Of a stretch of 64,000 nucleotides of DNA, positions 18,618-28,574 are shown one piece after another. Within the stretch, counting starts at the first letter, position 1. Each line of letters starts with the position of its first letter. The DNA comes from Piscinibacter defluvii (lineage in GTDB: Bacteria; Pseudomonadota; Gammaproteobacteria; Burkholderiales; Burkholderiaceae_C), in assembly GCF_004011805.1 (NCBI RefSeq), contig NZ_ML137197.1, positions 1-64,000 on the forward strand, written 5' to 3'. Under the pieces are notes generated by a model that saw only the letters and a list, made by a program, of their open reading frames with translations, was not told the DNA's origin and searched no databases. Both the position numbers and the translations under genes were made by a program.

Positions 18618-21455
18618 ATGACCGAACTCGCCAAGTCCTTCGAACCGGCCGACATCGAGGCCCGCTGGAGCGCCGCCTGGGAAGCCTCCGGCGCCTTCCG
18701 GCCCACGCTGGACCCGGCCCGGCCCTCGTTCAGCATCCAGCTGCCGCCGCCCAACGTGACCGGCACGCTGCACATGGGCCATGCGTTCAACCAGACGATC
18801 ATGGACTCGCTGACGCGCTACCACCGCATGCGCGGGTTCAACACGCTGTGGCTGCCGGGAACCGACCATGCCGGCATCGCCACGCAGATCGTCGTCGAGC
18901 GCCAGCTTCAGGAAGCGGGCCTGAACCGGCATGACCTCGGCCGCGAGTCCTTCCTGAAGCATGTGTGGGACTGGAAACACAGCTCGGGCGCCACCATCAC
19001 GCGCCAGATGCGCCGCCTCGGCGACAGCGTGAGCTGGGAGCACGAGTACTTCACGATGGACGAGAAGCTCTCGGCCATCGTCACCGACACCTTCGTGCGT
19101 CTGTACGACGAGGGCCTGATCTACCGCGGCAAGCGCCTGGTCAACTGGGACCCGGTGCTGATGTCGGCCGTCTCCGACCTCGAGGTCGAGAGCGAGGAGG
19201 AGGACGGCTTCCTCTGGCACATCTCCTACCCGCTGGCCGACGGCTCCGGCGCGCTGGTGGTGGCCACCACGCGCCCCGAGACCATGCTGGGCGACACCGC
19301 GGTGATGGTGCACCCCGAGGACGAGCGCTACGCCGCGCTGATCGGCAAGACCGTGCGCCTGCCGCTGTGCGAGCGCGAGATCCCGGTGATCGCCGATGCC
19401 TACGTCGACCGCGAGTTCGGCACCGGCGTCGTGAAGGTCACGCCGGCGCACGACCCGAACGACTACGCGGTGGGGCAGCGCCACGGCCTGCCAATGATCG
19501 GCGTGCTGAGCCTGGACGCGAAGATCAACGACAACGCACCCGCTGCCTACCGCGGGCTGGACCGCTTCGTCGCGCGCAAGAAGGTGGTGGCCGACCTGGA
19601 GGCGCTCGGCCTGCTGGTCGAGACCAAGAAGCACCGCCTGATGGTGCCGCGCTGCGCGCGCACCGGCCAGGTGGTCGAGCCGATGCTGACGGACCAGTGG
19701 TTCGTCGCGATGAGCAAGCCGGGCCAGGACGGCCGGAGCATCGCCGCCAAGGCCATCGAGGTGGTCGAGAACGGCTCGGTGAAGTTCGTGCCCGAGCAGT
19801 GGATCAACACCTACAACCAGTGGATGAAGAACATCCAGGACTGGTGCATCTCGCGCCAGCTCTGGTGGGGCCACCAGATCCCGGCCTGGTACGGCAGCGG
19901 CGGCGAGCTGTTCGTTGCCAGGAGCGAGGCCGAGGCGCGCGAGCGCGCCGCCGCGGCGGGCTACACGGGGCCGCTGACGCGCGACCCGGACGTGCTGGAC
20001 ACCTGGTACTCCTCGGCCCTGGTGCCCTTCTCCACGCTCGGCTGGCCGCAGAAGACGCTCGAGCAGGACCTGTTCCTGCCGTCGACCGTGCTCGTGACCG
20101 GCTTCGACATCATCTTCTTCTGGGTCGCCCGGATGATCATGATGACGGTGCACTTCACCGGCCAGGTGCCCTTCCGCCACGTCTACATCCACGGCCTGGT
20201 GCGCGATGCACACGGCCACAAGATGAGCAAGAGCGAGGGCAACGTGCTCGATCCGGTCGACCTGATCGACGGCATCGCGCTCGCGCCGCTGCTCGAGAAG
20301 CGCACCACCGGGCTGCGCCGCCCCGAGACCGCGCCGCGCGTGCGCAAGGACACCGAGAAGGAGTTCCCGCAGGGCATCCCTGCGTTCGGCGCCGACGCGC
20401 TGCGCTTCACGATGGCGAGCTACGCGACGCTGGGCCGCAACGTCAACTTCGACACCAAGCGCTGTGAGGGCTACCGCAACTTCTGCAACAAGCTCTGGAA
20501 CGCCACCAAGTTCGTGCTGATGAACTGCGAGGGGCAGGACTGCGGGCTGAAGGAACACACCAAGGCCGAGTGCGCGCCGGGCGGCACCTTCGAGGGCTAC
20601 ATGAGCTTCTCATCGGCCGACCGCTGGATCGCCGGCGAATTGCAGCGGGTCGAGGCCGCGGTGGCGCAGGGCTTCGCCGACTACCGGCTCGACAACGTTG
20701 CCAACGCGATCTACAGCTTCGTGTGGGACGAGTACTGCGACTGGTACATCGAGATCGCCAAGGTGCAGATCGCCCAGGGCAACGAAGCGCAGCAGCGCGC
20801 CACGCGCCGCACGCTGATCCGCACGCTCGAGACGGTGCTGCGCCTGCTGCACCCGGTCGCGCCGTTCATCACCGCGGAGCTGTGGGAGAGCGTCGCGCCG
20901 GTGGCCGGCCGGCCCACCGACGGCGGCATCGTGCGCGCCGCCTACCCGCAGGCGCAGTTGGAGAAGGTCGATCCGGCGGCCGACGCCTGGGTCGCCCGGC
21001 TCAAGGAACTCGCCGGTGCCTGCCGCGCGCTGCGCAGCGAGATGGGCCTGCCGCCGGGCCAGCGCGTGCCGCTGCGCGCCTGCGGCGACGCGGACTTCGT
21101 GCGTTCGGCCGCGCCGGTGCTGGCCGCGCTGGCCAAGCTCGCGGAGGTGCAGGTGTTCGACGACGAGGCAGGCTTCGCCGCCGCCACGCGCCACCTGCCG
21201 GTGGTGGTGCGCGGCGCCACGCGGCTGGCGCTGCACGTGGAGATCGATCTCGACGCCGAGCGCGAGCGCCTAGCCAAGGAGATCGCCAAGGTCGAGGCCG
21301 ACCTGGCGCGCGAGAGCGGCAAGCTGGCCAACCAGGGCTTCGTCGCGCGCGCGCCGGCCGAGGTGGTGGCCCAGGTGCGTCAGCGCATCGCCGAACTCAC
21401 GGCGACGCGGGACCGTCTGCGAGATCAGTCGGCACGCCTGGCTCCGTCGGCCTGA
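18618..21455 (+). CDS. valS: Valyl-tRNA synthetase
   Basis: 945 residues, class I enzyme that charges tRNA-Val. HMGH at 52-55 (HIGH), KMSKS near 535 ([12 protein letters not shown]), the editing domain with [30 protein letters not shown], and a C-terminal coiled-coil ([21 protein letters not shown]). ATG 18618 gives the standard N-terminus. Its 3' end overlaps the convergent dehydrogenase-like gene by 59 bases. Confidence 0.97.
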   Translation: MTELAKSFEPADIEARWSAAWEASGAFRPTLDPARPSFSIQLPPPNVTGTLHMGHAFNQTIMDSLTRYHRMRGFNTLWLPGTDHAGIATQIVVERQLQEAGLNRHDLGRESFLKHVWDWKHSSGATITRQMRRLGDSVSWEHEYFTMDEKLSAIVTDTFVRLYDEGLIYRGKRLVNWDPVLMSAVSDLEVESEEEDGFLWHISYPLADGSGALVVATTRPETMLGDTAVMVHPEDERYAALIGKTVRLPLCEREIPVIADAYVDREFGTGVVKVTPAHDPNDYAVGQRHGLPMIGVLSLDAKINDNAPAAYRGLDRFVARKKVVADLEALGLLVETKKHRLMVPRCARTGQVVEPMLTDQWFVAMSKPGQDGRSIAAKAIEVVENGSVKFVPEQWINTYNQWMKNIQDWCISRQLWWGHQIPAWYGSGGELFVARSEAEARERAAAAGYTGPLTRDPDVLDTWYSSALVPFSTLGWPQKTLEQDLFLPSTVLVTGFDIIFFWVARMIMMTVHFTGQVPFRHVYIHGLVRDAHGHKMSKSEGNVLDPVDLIDGIALAPLLEKRTTGLRRPETAPRVRKDTEKEFPQGIPAFGADALRFTMASYATLGRNVNFDTKRCEGYRNFCNKLWNATKFVLMNCEGQDCGLKEHTKAECAPGGTFEGYMSFSSADRWIAGELQRVEAAVAQGFADYRLDNVANAIYSFVWDEYCDWYIEIAKVQIAQGNEAQQRATRRTLIRTLETVLRLLHPVAPFITAELWESVAPVAGRPTDGGIVRAAYPQAQLEKVDPAADAWVARLKELAGACRALRSEMGLPPGQRVPLRACGDADFVRSAAPVLAALAKLAEVQVFDDEAGFAAATRHLPVVVRGATRLALHVEIDLDAERERLAKEIAKVEADLARESGKLANQGFVARAPAEVVAQVRQRIAELTATRDRLRDQSARLAPSA

Positions 21456-22374
21456 ACTCGCGCGGCGTGGCGGGCGCGGCGGCGATCAGTTCGTCGATGC
21501 GGCGCGCCACCGCCCAGGCGCTGCGCAGGCGCGACTCGCGCGTCGTGCTGGCCACGCAGGGAGTGACCTGCAGCGTCGAGATGCCGGCCAGCGGGCGGCC
21601 CGGGTCGAGCGCGCCGGGCTCCAGGCTGTCGAACCAGGCCGCGGCGATGCGCCCGCCGGCCAGCTCGCGCGCCAGCGCGGCATCGTCGAACAGGCCCGAG
21701 TGGGCCGTGCAGACGATCACCTGGTTGGGCTTGCAGTGCGGCAGGAAGCGCTCGCCCAGCAGCCCGTGGTAGCGGCTGAAGTAGCTCAGCTGCACGCACA
21801 CCGCATCGCAGCGCTCGAGCAGCTCGCGCAGCGGCAGCGGCTGGACCTTCCAGCGCTCCCACACGCCGTCGCTCGCGTGCAGCGAGGGGTCGTAGCCGAC
21901 TACTTTCGATCCGAAGGCCGCCAGCAGGGCCGACATCGAGCGTGCCGCGGGCGGCATGCCGATCAGCCCGACCGTCGCCGAGCCCAGCTCGCGACCGACC
22001 AGCAGCCCGTCGGTGCCGACCACCGGCACCCGGCGCAGCATCGACAGCAGCGCGCCGATCATGAACTCGGCCTCCGCCTGCGCGGTGGCGGTGAGGCTGC
22101 GCACCACCTCGACGCCGGCACGCGCACAGGCGTCCAGGTCGATGTTCTCGAGGCCGGCGCTGACGCGGCCGATGGCGCGCAGCAGCGGCGCGCTGTGCAG
22201 CGTCTGCGCATCCACCGGAGCGGACGGCGGGGCGATCATCGCGCGCACGTTGTAGAGCGCCTGGCGCAGCGCGCGCGGGTCGAGTGCGAGCTCGGGCGCG
22301 AATCGCACCTCGTGGCGCGACTCGAGCCACTGCATGATCTCCGCCTCGAGGGGCTCGACGATCAACAGCTTCAT
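21397..22374 (-). CDS. 2-hydroxyacid dehydrogenase-like protein lacking catalytic residues
   Basis: 325 residues with the overall D-isomer 2-hydroxyacid dehydrogenase fold ([47 protein letters not shown]). Active-site positions differ. The catalytic Arg of NTARGG is His here (CTAHSG), the catalytic His of TPHxA is Cys (TPCVAS), and the dinucleotide loop GxGxxG is GMPPAA. Glu is kept. It is probably not a normal dehydrogenase and may be a binding or regulatory protein. ATG 22374; divergent from galU with 68 bases between. Confidence 0.8.
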   Translation of the reverse strand: MKLLIVEPLEAEIMQWLESRHEVRFAPELALDPRALRQALYNVRAMIAPPSAPVDAQTLHSAPLLRAIGRVSAGLENIDLDACARAGVEVVRSLTATAQAEAEFMIGALLSMLRRVPVVGTDGLLVGRELGSATVGLIGMPPAARSMSALLAAFGSKVVGYDPSLHASDGVWERWKVQPLPLRELLERCDAVCVQLSYFSRYHGLLGERFLPHCKPNQVIVCTAHSGLFDDAALARELAGGRIAAAWFDSLEPGALDPGRPLAGISTLQVTPCVASTTRESRLRSAWAVARRIDELIAAAPATPREFRPTEPGVPTDLADGPASP

Positions 22375-22442
22375 GCGCCGGGGTGACGGCCCGCCTGGCG
22401 GGCGTGTGACAATGAATCCAACGCGATCACGATACTGCAGCA

Positions 22443-23309
22443 ATGAAAGTCAGCAAGGCGATCTTCCCGGTAGCCGGCCTCGGCACCCGCTTCCTGCCGG
22501 CCACCAAGGCACAGCCCAAGGAGATGCTGCCGATCGTGGACAAGCCCCTCATCCAGTATGCCGTGGAGGAAGCGTACGCGGCCGGCGTGCGCGAGATGAT
22601 TTTCGTGACCGGGCGCCACAAGCGGCCGATCGAGGATCACTTTGACATGACGCTGGAGCTCGAGGTAGCCCTCGAACAGGCGGGCAAGCAGGAGCTGCTG
22701 GAGGTGGTCCACGGCGTCAAGCCCGACGACATGGAGTGCATCTACGTGCGACAGCCGCAGGCCCTCGGGCTCGGCCACGCGGTGCTGTGTGCCCAGCGCC
22801 TGGTGGGCAACGATCCCTTCGCCGTGCTGCTGGCCGACGACCTGATGGTCGGCTCGCCGCCGGTGCTCGCCCAGATGGCCGAGCAGTTCAAGGAATGGCG
22901 CGCCTCGATCATCGCCGTGCAGGAAGTGCCGGCGGAGCACACGCGCCGCTACGGCATCGTCGCCGGCAAGCCGGTCGACGACCGCATGGTCGACGTGCAG
23001 CGCATCGTCGAGAAGCCGGCGCCGGAAGCGGCGCCGTCCAACCTCGGCGTAGCCGGTCGCTACATCCTCACGCCGGGTGTGTTCCATGAGATCGCGAACC
23101 AGCCGCGTGGCGTCGGTGGCGAGATCCAGCTGACCGACGGCATCGCCGGGCTGCTGCGCCGCGAGAAGGTGTTCGCCTACCGCTACGAGGGCGAGCGCTA
23201 CGACTGCGGCAGCAAGGAGGGCTTCCTGCAGGCCAACGTCGAACTGGCGCTGGCGCACCCGCAACTCGGCGCGGGCTTCCGCGACTACCTGAAGTCGCTC
23301 AAGCTCTGA
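22443..23309 (+). CDS. galU: UTP-glucose-1-phosphate uridylyltransferase
   Basis: 288 residues. Makes UDP-glucose from UTP and glucose-1-phosphate for exopolysaccharide, LPS and trehalose synthesis. The nucleotide-binding start [21 protein letters not shown] is canonical; [14 protein letters not shown] and [18 protein letters not shown] are the expected later motifs. Its stop (23307-23309) directly abuts the stop of convergent tusA (23310). Confidence 0.95.
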   Translation: MKVSKAIFPVAGLGTRFLPATKAQPKEMLPIVDKPLIQYAVEEAYAAGVREMIFVTGRHKRPIEDHFDMTLELEVALEQAGKQELLEVVHGVKPDDMECIYVRQPQALGLGHAVLCAQRLVGNDPFAVLLADDLMVGSPPVLAQMAEQFKEWRASIIAVQEVPAEHTRRYGIVAGKPVDDRMVDVQRIVEKPAPEAAPSNLGVAGRYILTPGVFHEIANQPRGVGGEIQLTDGIAGLLRREKVFAYRYEGERYDCGSKEGFLQANVELALAHPQLGAGFRDYLKSLKL

Positions 23310-23537
23310 TCAACGCCGCCGGAGGTAGTGCACGAACTCGTCGTTGGCCGAGGACTGCTCGACCAGCTCGTTGCCGGTCTGGCGCGCGAAGGCCTGGAAG
23401 TCGCGCACCGAACCCGGGTCGGTGGCGACGACCTTGAGCACCTCGCCGCTCTTCATGTCGGCCAGCGCCTTCTTGGCCTTCAGGATGGGCAGCGGGCAGT
23501 TCAGCCCGCGGGTGTCGATCTCTTTCTGCGCGTCCAT
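23310..23537 (-). CDS. tusA: TusA-family sulfur carrier
   Basis: 75 residues. The CPLP motif (GLNCPLPILKAKKAL) holds the persulfide-carrying Cys. Delivers sulfur for tRNA thiolation or other sulfur transfer in the cytoplasm. In Burkholderiales several TusA paralogues exist, so the exact partner is open. Nearby cysM gives a sulfur-metabolism context. No SirA regulatory context is seen. Confidence 0.85.
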   Translation of the reverse strand: MDAQKEIDTRGLNCPLPILKAKKALADMKSGEVLKVVATDPGSVRDFQAFARQTGNELVEQSSANDEFVHYLRRR

Positions 23538-23558
23538 GTGAGTCTCCCGCGCCGCATT

Positions 23559-24101
23559 CTAGGCCGCACGCGGCGGCCCCTCGAGGAACACCGGTTCGTG
23601 CCCGCGCGAACGCAGCCAGTCCGCCAGCGCCTGCCCGGTGCCGGCAGGCCAGCAGCGCACCGTCTCTGGCGTGTAGAGCCGGTATTCGGCCAGTTCGGGA
23701 GACAGGCGCACCTCGCCGCGTGCCACCACGTGGTAGGCGATGATCACCTGGTTCATGCGCTGGAAGTCGTAGACGCCGATCAGGTGCACCGCGTCAACCG
23801 CCAGGCCGGTCTCCTCCGCCACCTCGCGCGCAATGCCCTCGGCCGGCGACTCGCCGGCCTCCATGAAGCCGGTGATGAGCGCGAACATGCGCTGCGTCCA
23901 CGCGGCGTTGCGCGCCAGCAGGATCTGCCCGCCGCGGTCCGCACACTCCACCACCGCGGCCAGCACCGGCGTCGGGTTGTTCCAGTGCGTCCAGTCGCAC
24001 GCCGGGCAGCGCAGGCGTTCCTTCGGTCCGGCATCCTCCTCGCGCACCAGCCGCTGCAGCGGGGTTGCGCAGGCCGGGCAGTAGACGAACGCGGCGCTCA
24101 C
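23559..24101 (-). CDS. NUDIX hydrolase with zinc ribbon
   Basis: 180 residues. The start is GTG 24101, which overlaps the cysM stop as GTGA. An N-terminal zinc ribbon has two CPAC knuckles (FVYCPACATPL and LRCPACDW). The NUDIX box GFMEAGESPAEGIAREVAEETGL has the REVxEE core. It resembles the NudC/YjaD group, but the chain is shorter than E. coli NudC and lacks its N-terminal domain. Substrate not certain: NAD(H), other nucleotide diphosphates or capped RNA. Translational coupling with cysM suggests co-expression. Confidence 0.85.
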   Translation of the reverse strand: MSAAFVYCPACATPLQRLVREEDAGPKERLRCPACDWTHWNNPTPVLAAVVECADRGGQILLARNAAWTQRMFALITGFMEAGESPAEGIAREVAEETGLAVDAVHLIGVYDFQRMNQVIIAYHVVARGEVRLSPELAEYRLYTPETVRCWPAGTGQALADWLRSRGHEPVFLEGPPRAA

Positions 24102-25027
24102 GCCGGGAACACCCCGGTCGAGAGGTAGCGGTCGCCGCGGTCGCAGACGATGAAGACGATGGTCGCGCCCTCCACCTGCCTCGCGATCTGCAGCGCCACC
24201 CAGCAGGCCCCTGCCGCCGAGATGCCGGCGAAGAGGCCCTCCTCGCGCGCCAGCCGGCGCGCCATCTCCTCGGCATCGGACTGGCCGACCAACACCAGTT
24301 CGTCGACCCAGGTCGGGTCGTAGATCTTCGGCAGGTACTCGGCGGGCCACTTGCGGATGCCGGGGATGCGCGAGCCCTCGGCGGGCTGCGCGCCGACCAC
24401 GCGCACCGCCGGGTTCTGCTCCTTGAGGAAGCGCGAGGTGCCGGTGATGCTGCCGGTGGTGCCCATCGCGCTGACGAAATGCGTGATGCGTCCGGCGGTG
24501 TCGCGCCAGATCTCGGGGCCGGTGGTCTCGTAGTGGACGCGCGGGTTGTCGGGGTTGGCGAACTGGTCGAGCACGCGGCCCTTGCCTTCCTTCTGCATCT
24601 GCTCGGCCAGGTCGCGCGCGTACTCCATGCCGCCGGAGCGCGGGGTCAGCACCAGTTCGGCGCCGAAGGCCTTCATGGTCTGCGCGCGCTCGATCGACAG
24701 GTCCTCCGGCATGATCAGCAGCATGCGGTAGCCGCGGATGGCCGCGGCCATCGCCAGCGCGATGCCGGTGTTGCCCGAGGTGGCCTCGATCAGCGTGTCG
24801 CCGGGCTTGATCTCGCCGCGCTCCTCGGCGCGCCGGATCATGCTGATGGCGGGCCGGTCCTTCACCGAGCCGGCCGGGTTGTTGCCCTCGAGCTTGCCGA
24901 GGATCACGTTGCCGCGGCGCTCGTTCTCGGCGCCGGGCACGCGCTGCAGCCGCACCAGCGGCGTCTGGCCGATCACGTCCTCGAGAGTGGGGTAGCGCGG
25001 GGGCGCCGGGGCTTTGGAAGCGCGCAT
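24098..25027 (-). CDS. cysM: Cysteine synthase B
   Basis: 309 residues, PLP enzyme making cysteine from O-acetylserine and sulfide or thiosulfate. The PLP lysine is Lys56 in NPAGSVKDR. The substrate loop is EATSGNTGIALA and the phosphate cradle GTTGSITG. The C-terminal CDRGDRYLSTGVFP is typical for CysM rather than CysK. GAGGAGATTCC upstream provides a strong ribosome site. Confidence 0.93.
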   Translation of the reverse strand: MRASKAPAPPRYPTLEDVIGQTPLVRLQRVPGAENERRGNVILGKLEGNNPAGSVKDRPAISMIRRAEERGEIKPGDTLIEATSGNTGIALAMAAAIRGYRMLLIMPEDLSIERAQTMKAFGAELVLTPRSGGMEYARDLAEQMQKEGKGRVLDQFANPDNPRVHYETTGPEIWRDTAGRITHFVSAMGTTGSITGTSRFLKEQNPAVRVVGAQPAEGSRIPGIRKWPAEYLPKIYDPTWVDELVLVGQSDAEEMARRLAREEGLFAGISAAGACWVALQIARQVEGATIVFIVCDRGDRYLSTGVFPA

Positions 25028-25083
25028 GGAATCTCCTCGCGGCGCATTGTCTCAGGCCGGCCGGCGCCTCGCAGGGTGCGTGC

Positions 25084-25089
25084 CATAAT
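25084..25089 (+). promoter_or_regulatory. Possible -10 element of the tRNA-Leu promoter
   Basis: CATAAT lies 33 bases before the tRNA and is followed by a GC-rich discriminator (CCGACCCC), as often found at stringently controlled stable-RNA promoters. A good -35 is not obvious at the right spacing. Confidence 0.3.
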
Positions 25090-25121
25090 CCGACCCCTTC
25101 GCGCCCGAGCGCGCTCCACCG

Positions 25122-25208
25122 GCCGGAGTGGCGAAATCGGTAGACGCAGCAGACTCAAAATCTGCCGAGGGCAACCTCGTACCGGTTCGATTCCGGTCTC
25201 CGGCACCA
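25122..25208 (+). tRNA. tRNA-Leu (anticodon CAA)
   Basis: 87 nt including encoded CCA. Acceptor GCCGGAG pairs with CTCCGGC. The anticodon stem GCAGA/TCTGC encloses loop CTCAAAA, giving anticodon CAA. A long variable arm (CGAGGGCAACCTCG) marks it as class II. The T arm is CCGG-TTCGATT-CCGG. It reads UUG codons. Confidence 0.97.
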
Positions 25209-25260
25209 GGCTCCACGCATCGCCCGGATGCGCCCACCGCGACCGACGACGACCCACCGC

Positions 25261-25848
25261 ATGCCGCCGCTGCCGCCCCTGACCCAAGCGCTGATCCTCG
25301 CCAACGTCGCGATCTACGCGCTGGACGTGCTGCTCGGCGGCCTGCTGACGAACTGGTTCGCGCTGTGGCCGCTGGGCAGCGCGTTCATGCCCTGGCAGAT
25401 CGGCACCTACGCCTTCCTGCACGGCAGCTTCGGCCACCTGTTCTTCAACATGCTCGGCCTGTGGATGTTCGGCTCCGAGCTCGAGCGGCTGTGGGGCGGC
25501 AAGCGCTACCTGCAGCTGTATTTCGCCAGCGTGCTGACGGCCGCGCTGACGCAGCTCGTGGTGGGTCTGCTGTTCGGCGGTGCACCGACGGTCGGCGCCT
25601 CGGGCGGGTTGTTCGGCCTGCTGCTGGCCTACGGCATGATGTTCCCGAACCGGACGATCATGCTGCTGATCCCGCCGATCCCGATGAAGGCCAAGACCTT
25701 CGTGGTGGTGTTCGGTGTGCTGGAACTGGCCCTGGGCGTCTACTCGCCCACCGGCGGCGTGGCGCATTTCGCGCACCTCGGCGGCATGCTGGGCGGCTGG
25801 CTGATGATCCGCCACTGGCGCGGCCAGGGGCCCTTCGGGCGGCGCTGA
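25261..25848 (+). CDS. Rhomboid-family intramembrane serine protease
   Basis: 195 residues, about six membrane helices. The HGSFGHLFFNMLGLW segment carries the conserved histidines and Asn, the nucleophile Ser is in GASGGLFGLL, and the partner His is in VAHFAHLGGMLGGW. Cleaves transmembrane substrates; the target is unknown. ATG 25261 starts close to the tRNA (53 bases downstream), so readthrough from the tRNA promoter is possible. Confidence 0.9.
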   Translation: MPPLPPLTQALILANVAIYALDVLLGGLLTNWFALWPLGSAFMPWQIGTYAFLHGSFGHLFFNMLGLWMFGSELERLWGGKRYLQLYFASVLTAALTQLVVGLLFGGAPTVGASGGLFGLLLAYGMMFPNRTIMLLIPPIPMKAKTFVVVFGVLELALGVYSPTGGVAHFAHLGGMLGGWLMIRHWRGQGPFGRR

Positions 25849-25866
25849 CCGGCCGCTCGCGCCGCC

Positions 25867-26289
25867 TCAGCGCGCCTGCAGCCGGCTCAGGTACTCGACC
25901 AGCGCGAGGATGCGGGTGCGGACGTAGGCCTGGTCGTTGTAGGGCATGTCGACGTAGTGCTCGGCGGCCTGGAGCCGGTAGCGATCCCCCCAGATCGGCA
26001 TCTCGCGCGTGCCGTGGCCGACCCCGGCGCCGTCGATGACCTCGTAGACGCGGCTGATCGGGAACACGCCGCCGTTGCGCTTCTGCAGCTGCGTGAGGTC
26101 CGGCGGGCTGCGCTTCAGGAACTCGACGTACGAGCCGTTGCCGCGGCCGTCCGCGCCGTGGCAGACGCCGCAGCTGGCGTCGTACTCGCGCTTGCCGGCA
26201 TCGGGCTTCACCTGGGCCTGCACGGCAGTCACCGTGCCCGCCAGCAGCAGCGATGCCGCCATGGCGGCGACGGTCTTCACGCATGTCAT
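25867..26289 (-). CDS. Periplasmic mono-haem cytochrome c
   Basis: 140 residues. GAGGAG lies just upstream of ATG 26289. A signal peptide (VKTVAAMAASLLLAGTVTAVQA) precedes the class I core: CGVCHG haem site, a GNGSY/ELKRSPPDLT segment, and the distal Met probably in TREMPIWGDRY. Electron carrier of the cytochrome c class; the partner oxidase is not in the window. Confidence 0.88.
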   Translation of the reverse strand: MTCVKTVAAMAASLLLAGTVTAVQAQVKPDAGKREYDASCGVCHGADGRGNGSYVEFLKRSPPDLTQLQKRNGGVFPISRVYEVIDGAGVGHGTREMPIWGDRYRLQAAEHYVDMPYNDQAYVRTRILALVEYLSRLQAR

Positions 26290-26494
26290 CAGCTTCTCCT
26301 CGGGGTCATCGTCCTGCGATGCCGGCGGCACCCAGGCCTGCACGGCTTCGTGTGGACTTGTAGCCGGCGTCCGGCCCTGTCGCGTTGAGCACACGCAACG
26401 CGGCAAGTCCCGCGCGGTGCGGCAATGCCCCTCACCGGCGCAGGGATGGCGCGAAGGTCCATGCTGGCTGCCTGCGCCCCTGCGGGAGATCGCG

Positions 26495-27520
26495 ATGCCT
26501 GACCTGATCCGCCGCTGCCTGCTCCCCTTCGCACTTGCCCTGGTCGGCGCCGCGGCCGCGGCGCAGATCCCTGCCGACGGCACCTCTGCCCTGCCGGACA
26601 AGACCGCGGCGCTGGCGCGCGCCCAGGCCGCCATGGTCGGCGTGGTCAGCCTGGCCGTCGAGGACGCCGGCTCGATCGCCTCGCTGGGCCGCGTGCGCCA
26701 GGGTTCCGGCGTGCTGATCGGCGACGACGGGCTGGTGCTGACCATCGGCTACCTGATCCTCGAGGCCGAGCGCGTCGACCTGCTGCTGGACAACGGGCGC
26801 GTCGTGCCGGCACGGGTGGTGGCCTACGACCAGGCCTCGGGCTTCGGCCTGCTGCAGGCGCTCGCGCCGCTGCGCATCGCGCCGGTGCGCCTGGGCCGCG
26901 CCGAAGCGGCCGACCTGGACGAGCCGCTGATGGTGGCCAGCGGCGGGGACGACGGCGAGCTGAGCCTCGCCCGGCTGGTGTCGCGCCGGCCGTTCTCGGG
27001 CTACTGGGAGTACCACCTCGAGCAGGCCCTGTTCACGGTGCCGGCGCGCGGCGACCACAGCGGCGCCGGCCTGTTCAACCTCGACGGCGAGCTGCTGGGC
27101 ATCGGCTCGCTGGTGGTCAGCGAGGCGCTGGGCCCAGCCGCCGGGCGCCTACCGGGCAACCTGTTCGTGCCGGTCGACCTGCTGCCGCCGATCCTGTCCG
27201 AGCTGCGCAGCCGCGGCGCCTCGCGCCAGAGCCATCGTGCCTGGCTGGGCGTCAACTGCGCCGAGAACGAGGGCGCGGTGCAGGTGGTGCGCGTCACGCG
27301 CGACAGCCCGGCCGAACGCTCCGGCCTGCAGCCGGGCGACCGCATCCTGCGCATCGACGGCACCGAGGTCGGCGCGCTCGAGACCTTCTACAAGCGCCTC
27401 TGGAAAGACGCGGCCGAGCGCGACGTGGAACTGGTGATCCGGCGCGGCGACGAGACGCAGACGCTCACGGTGCACACCGTCGACCGCATGACCACGCTGC
27501 GCAAGCCGCAAGGGATCTGA
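26495..27520 (+). CDS. DegP/HtrA-like PDZ protein with a broken catalytic triad
   Basis: 341 residues. Signal peptide (LPFALALVGAAAAAQ), a trypsin-like domain beginning RQGSGVLIGDDGLVLT, then a PDZ domain (HRAWLGVNCAENEGAVQVVRV; SGLQPGDRILRIDG). Compared with active HtrA proteins, the His of LTNxHVV is Tyr (LTIGYLI), the Asp of the TDLALL motif is Gly (SGFGLL), and the serine loop is HSGAG rather than GNSGG. It should fold like a protease but probably acts as a chaperone, scaffold or sensor. ATG 26495 has GGGAG upstream. Confidence 0.82.
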   Translation: MPDLIRRCLLPFALALVGAAAAAQIPADGTSALPDKTAALARAQAAMVGVVSLAVEDAGSIASLGRVRQGSGVLIGDDGLVLTIGYLILEAERVDLLLDNGRVVPARVVAYDQASGFGLLQALAPLRIAPVRLGRAEAADLDEPLMVASGGDDGELSLARLVSRRPFSGYWEYHLEQALFTVPARGDHSGAGLFNLDGELLGIGSLVVSEALGPAAGRLPGNLFVPVDLLPPILSELRSRGASRQSHRAWLGVNCAENEGAVQVVRVTRDSPAERSGLQPGDRILRIDGTEVGALETFYKRLWKDAAERDVELVIRRGDETQTLTVHTVDRMTTLRKPQGI

Positions 27521-27531
27521 ACCCCCCAGTC

Positions 27532-27590
27532 GCTCTGCTCCTGCCCCCGAGGGGCGCCGTCCGCCTTGGGGCGGCCCGGCGGCGGAGATC
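27532..27590. repeat. GC-rich palindromic intergenic repeat of Burkholderiales type
   Basis: Between two convergent stops. It contains CCGCC-TTGG-GGCGG and the CCCCCGAGGGGCGCC...GGGGCGGCCCGGCGGCGGAG pattern that I know as a common short repeat downstream of genes in this bacterial order. Likely a bidirectional terminator. Confidence 0.45.
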
Positions 27591-27605
27591 TCCGTTCACA
27601 AATGG

Positions 27606-28508
27606 TCAGGCCAGCAGCCCGGTGTCCACGGTCGGGTAGAGGAAGGCGAAGCGCAGCTCGCGCTTGAGCCGCCGGTTGTCGAGCCGGCGCGATTCGCTCA
27701 TGAAGCTCAGCAGCATCGGCGACAGCGTGCGCTGCGCCTCGCCGCGCGTGATGCGCGGCGGGCGCGGCAGGCCGCACAGGTCGGCCGCACGGTCGAAGTA
27801 GTCGCCCATCGCCAGCTCGGTGTCGTCGCTGGCGTGCACGATGCGCTGCGGCCGTCCGCGCCACAGCGCCGCCAGGCAGGCGCGCGCCAGGTCCTCGGCA
27901 TGGATGTGGTTGGTGTGCACGTCGTCCGCGCTCACCAGCACCGGCGTGCCGCGCGCCAGGCGCTCGCGCGGATGGCCGCCCGGCCGGTCGCCGGCGTAGA
28001 TGCCGGGGATGCGCAGGATCGTCACGCGTGTGCCGGTCAGGCGGGCGTGCCGGCGCAGGCGCCGCTCGGCGTCGACCCGCCGGCGCGCCCGGTCGGTGGC
28101 CGGCGCGACGGCGCGGGTCTCGTCGAAGCGTTCGCCGCCGCAGTCGCCGTACACGCCGGTGGTGCTGCCGTAGACGATCGCCGCCGGCCGGCCGCGGCGC
28201 GCCAGCGCCTGCAGCAGCGCGGCGGTGCGCGGGTCGCCGGCGCCCTGCGCCGGCGGCGGCGCGAGGTGCAGCACGACGTCGGCCAGGCCGGCCAGGCGCT
28301 GCAGCGAACGCGGGTCGTCGAGGTTGCCGTGCAGCGGCACGATGCCGGCGGCGCGCAGTTCGGCGTTGCGCCCGGCGTCGGAGGTGAGGGCCAGCAGCCG
28401 CACCCGCCCGCGCAGGCGCCGCGCGACCCGCAAGCCCACGTCGCCGCAGCCGACGATCAGCAGGCGCAGCGCGCCGAAAGCGGGCAAGGTGGCACGGGCA
28501 GAGGGCAT
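27606..28508 (-). CDS. NAD(P)-dependent epimerase/reductase-like SDR protein
   Basis: 300 residues. The Rossmann motif near the N-terminus is LLIVGCGDVGLRVARRL. YGSTTGVYGDCGGE gives the Ser/Thr and Tyr of the extended SDR active site, although the YxxxK lysine is not obvious. DVHTNHIHAEDLA is the typical extended-SDR segment. Similar proteins are annotated as SDR oxidoreductases with unknown substrate. ATG 28508, divergent from the reductase at 28575. Confidence 0.8.
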   Translation of the reverse strand: MPSARATLPAFGALRLLIVGCGDVGLRVARRLRGRVRLLALTSDAGRNAELRAAGIVPLHGNLDDPRSLQRLAGLADVVLHLAPPPAQGAGDPRTAALLQALARRGRPAAIVYGSTTGVYGDCGGERFDETRAVAPATDRARRRVDAERRLRRHARLTGTRVTILRIPGIYAGDRPGGHPRERLARGTPVLVSADDVHTNHIHAEDLARACLAALWRGRPQRIVHASDDTELAMGDYFDRAADLCGLPRPPRITRGEAQRTLSPMLLSFMSESRRLDNRRLKRELRFAFLYPTVDTGLLA

Positions 28509-28574
28509 GCAGTCGCGGGCAGAATGGCGGGCTGCGGTCGCGTGACCGCCCGCGAAGTCTACGAGTCCCCCACC

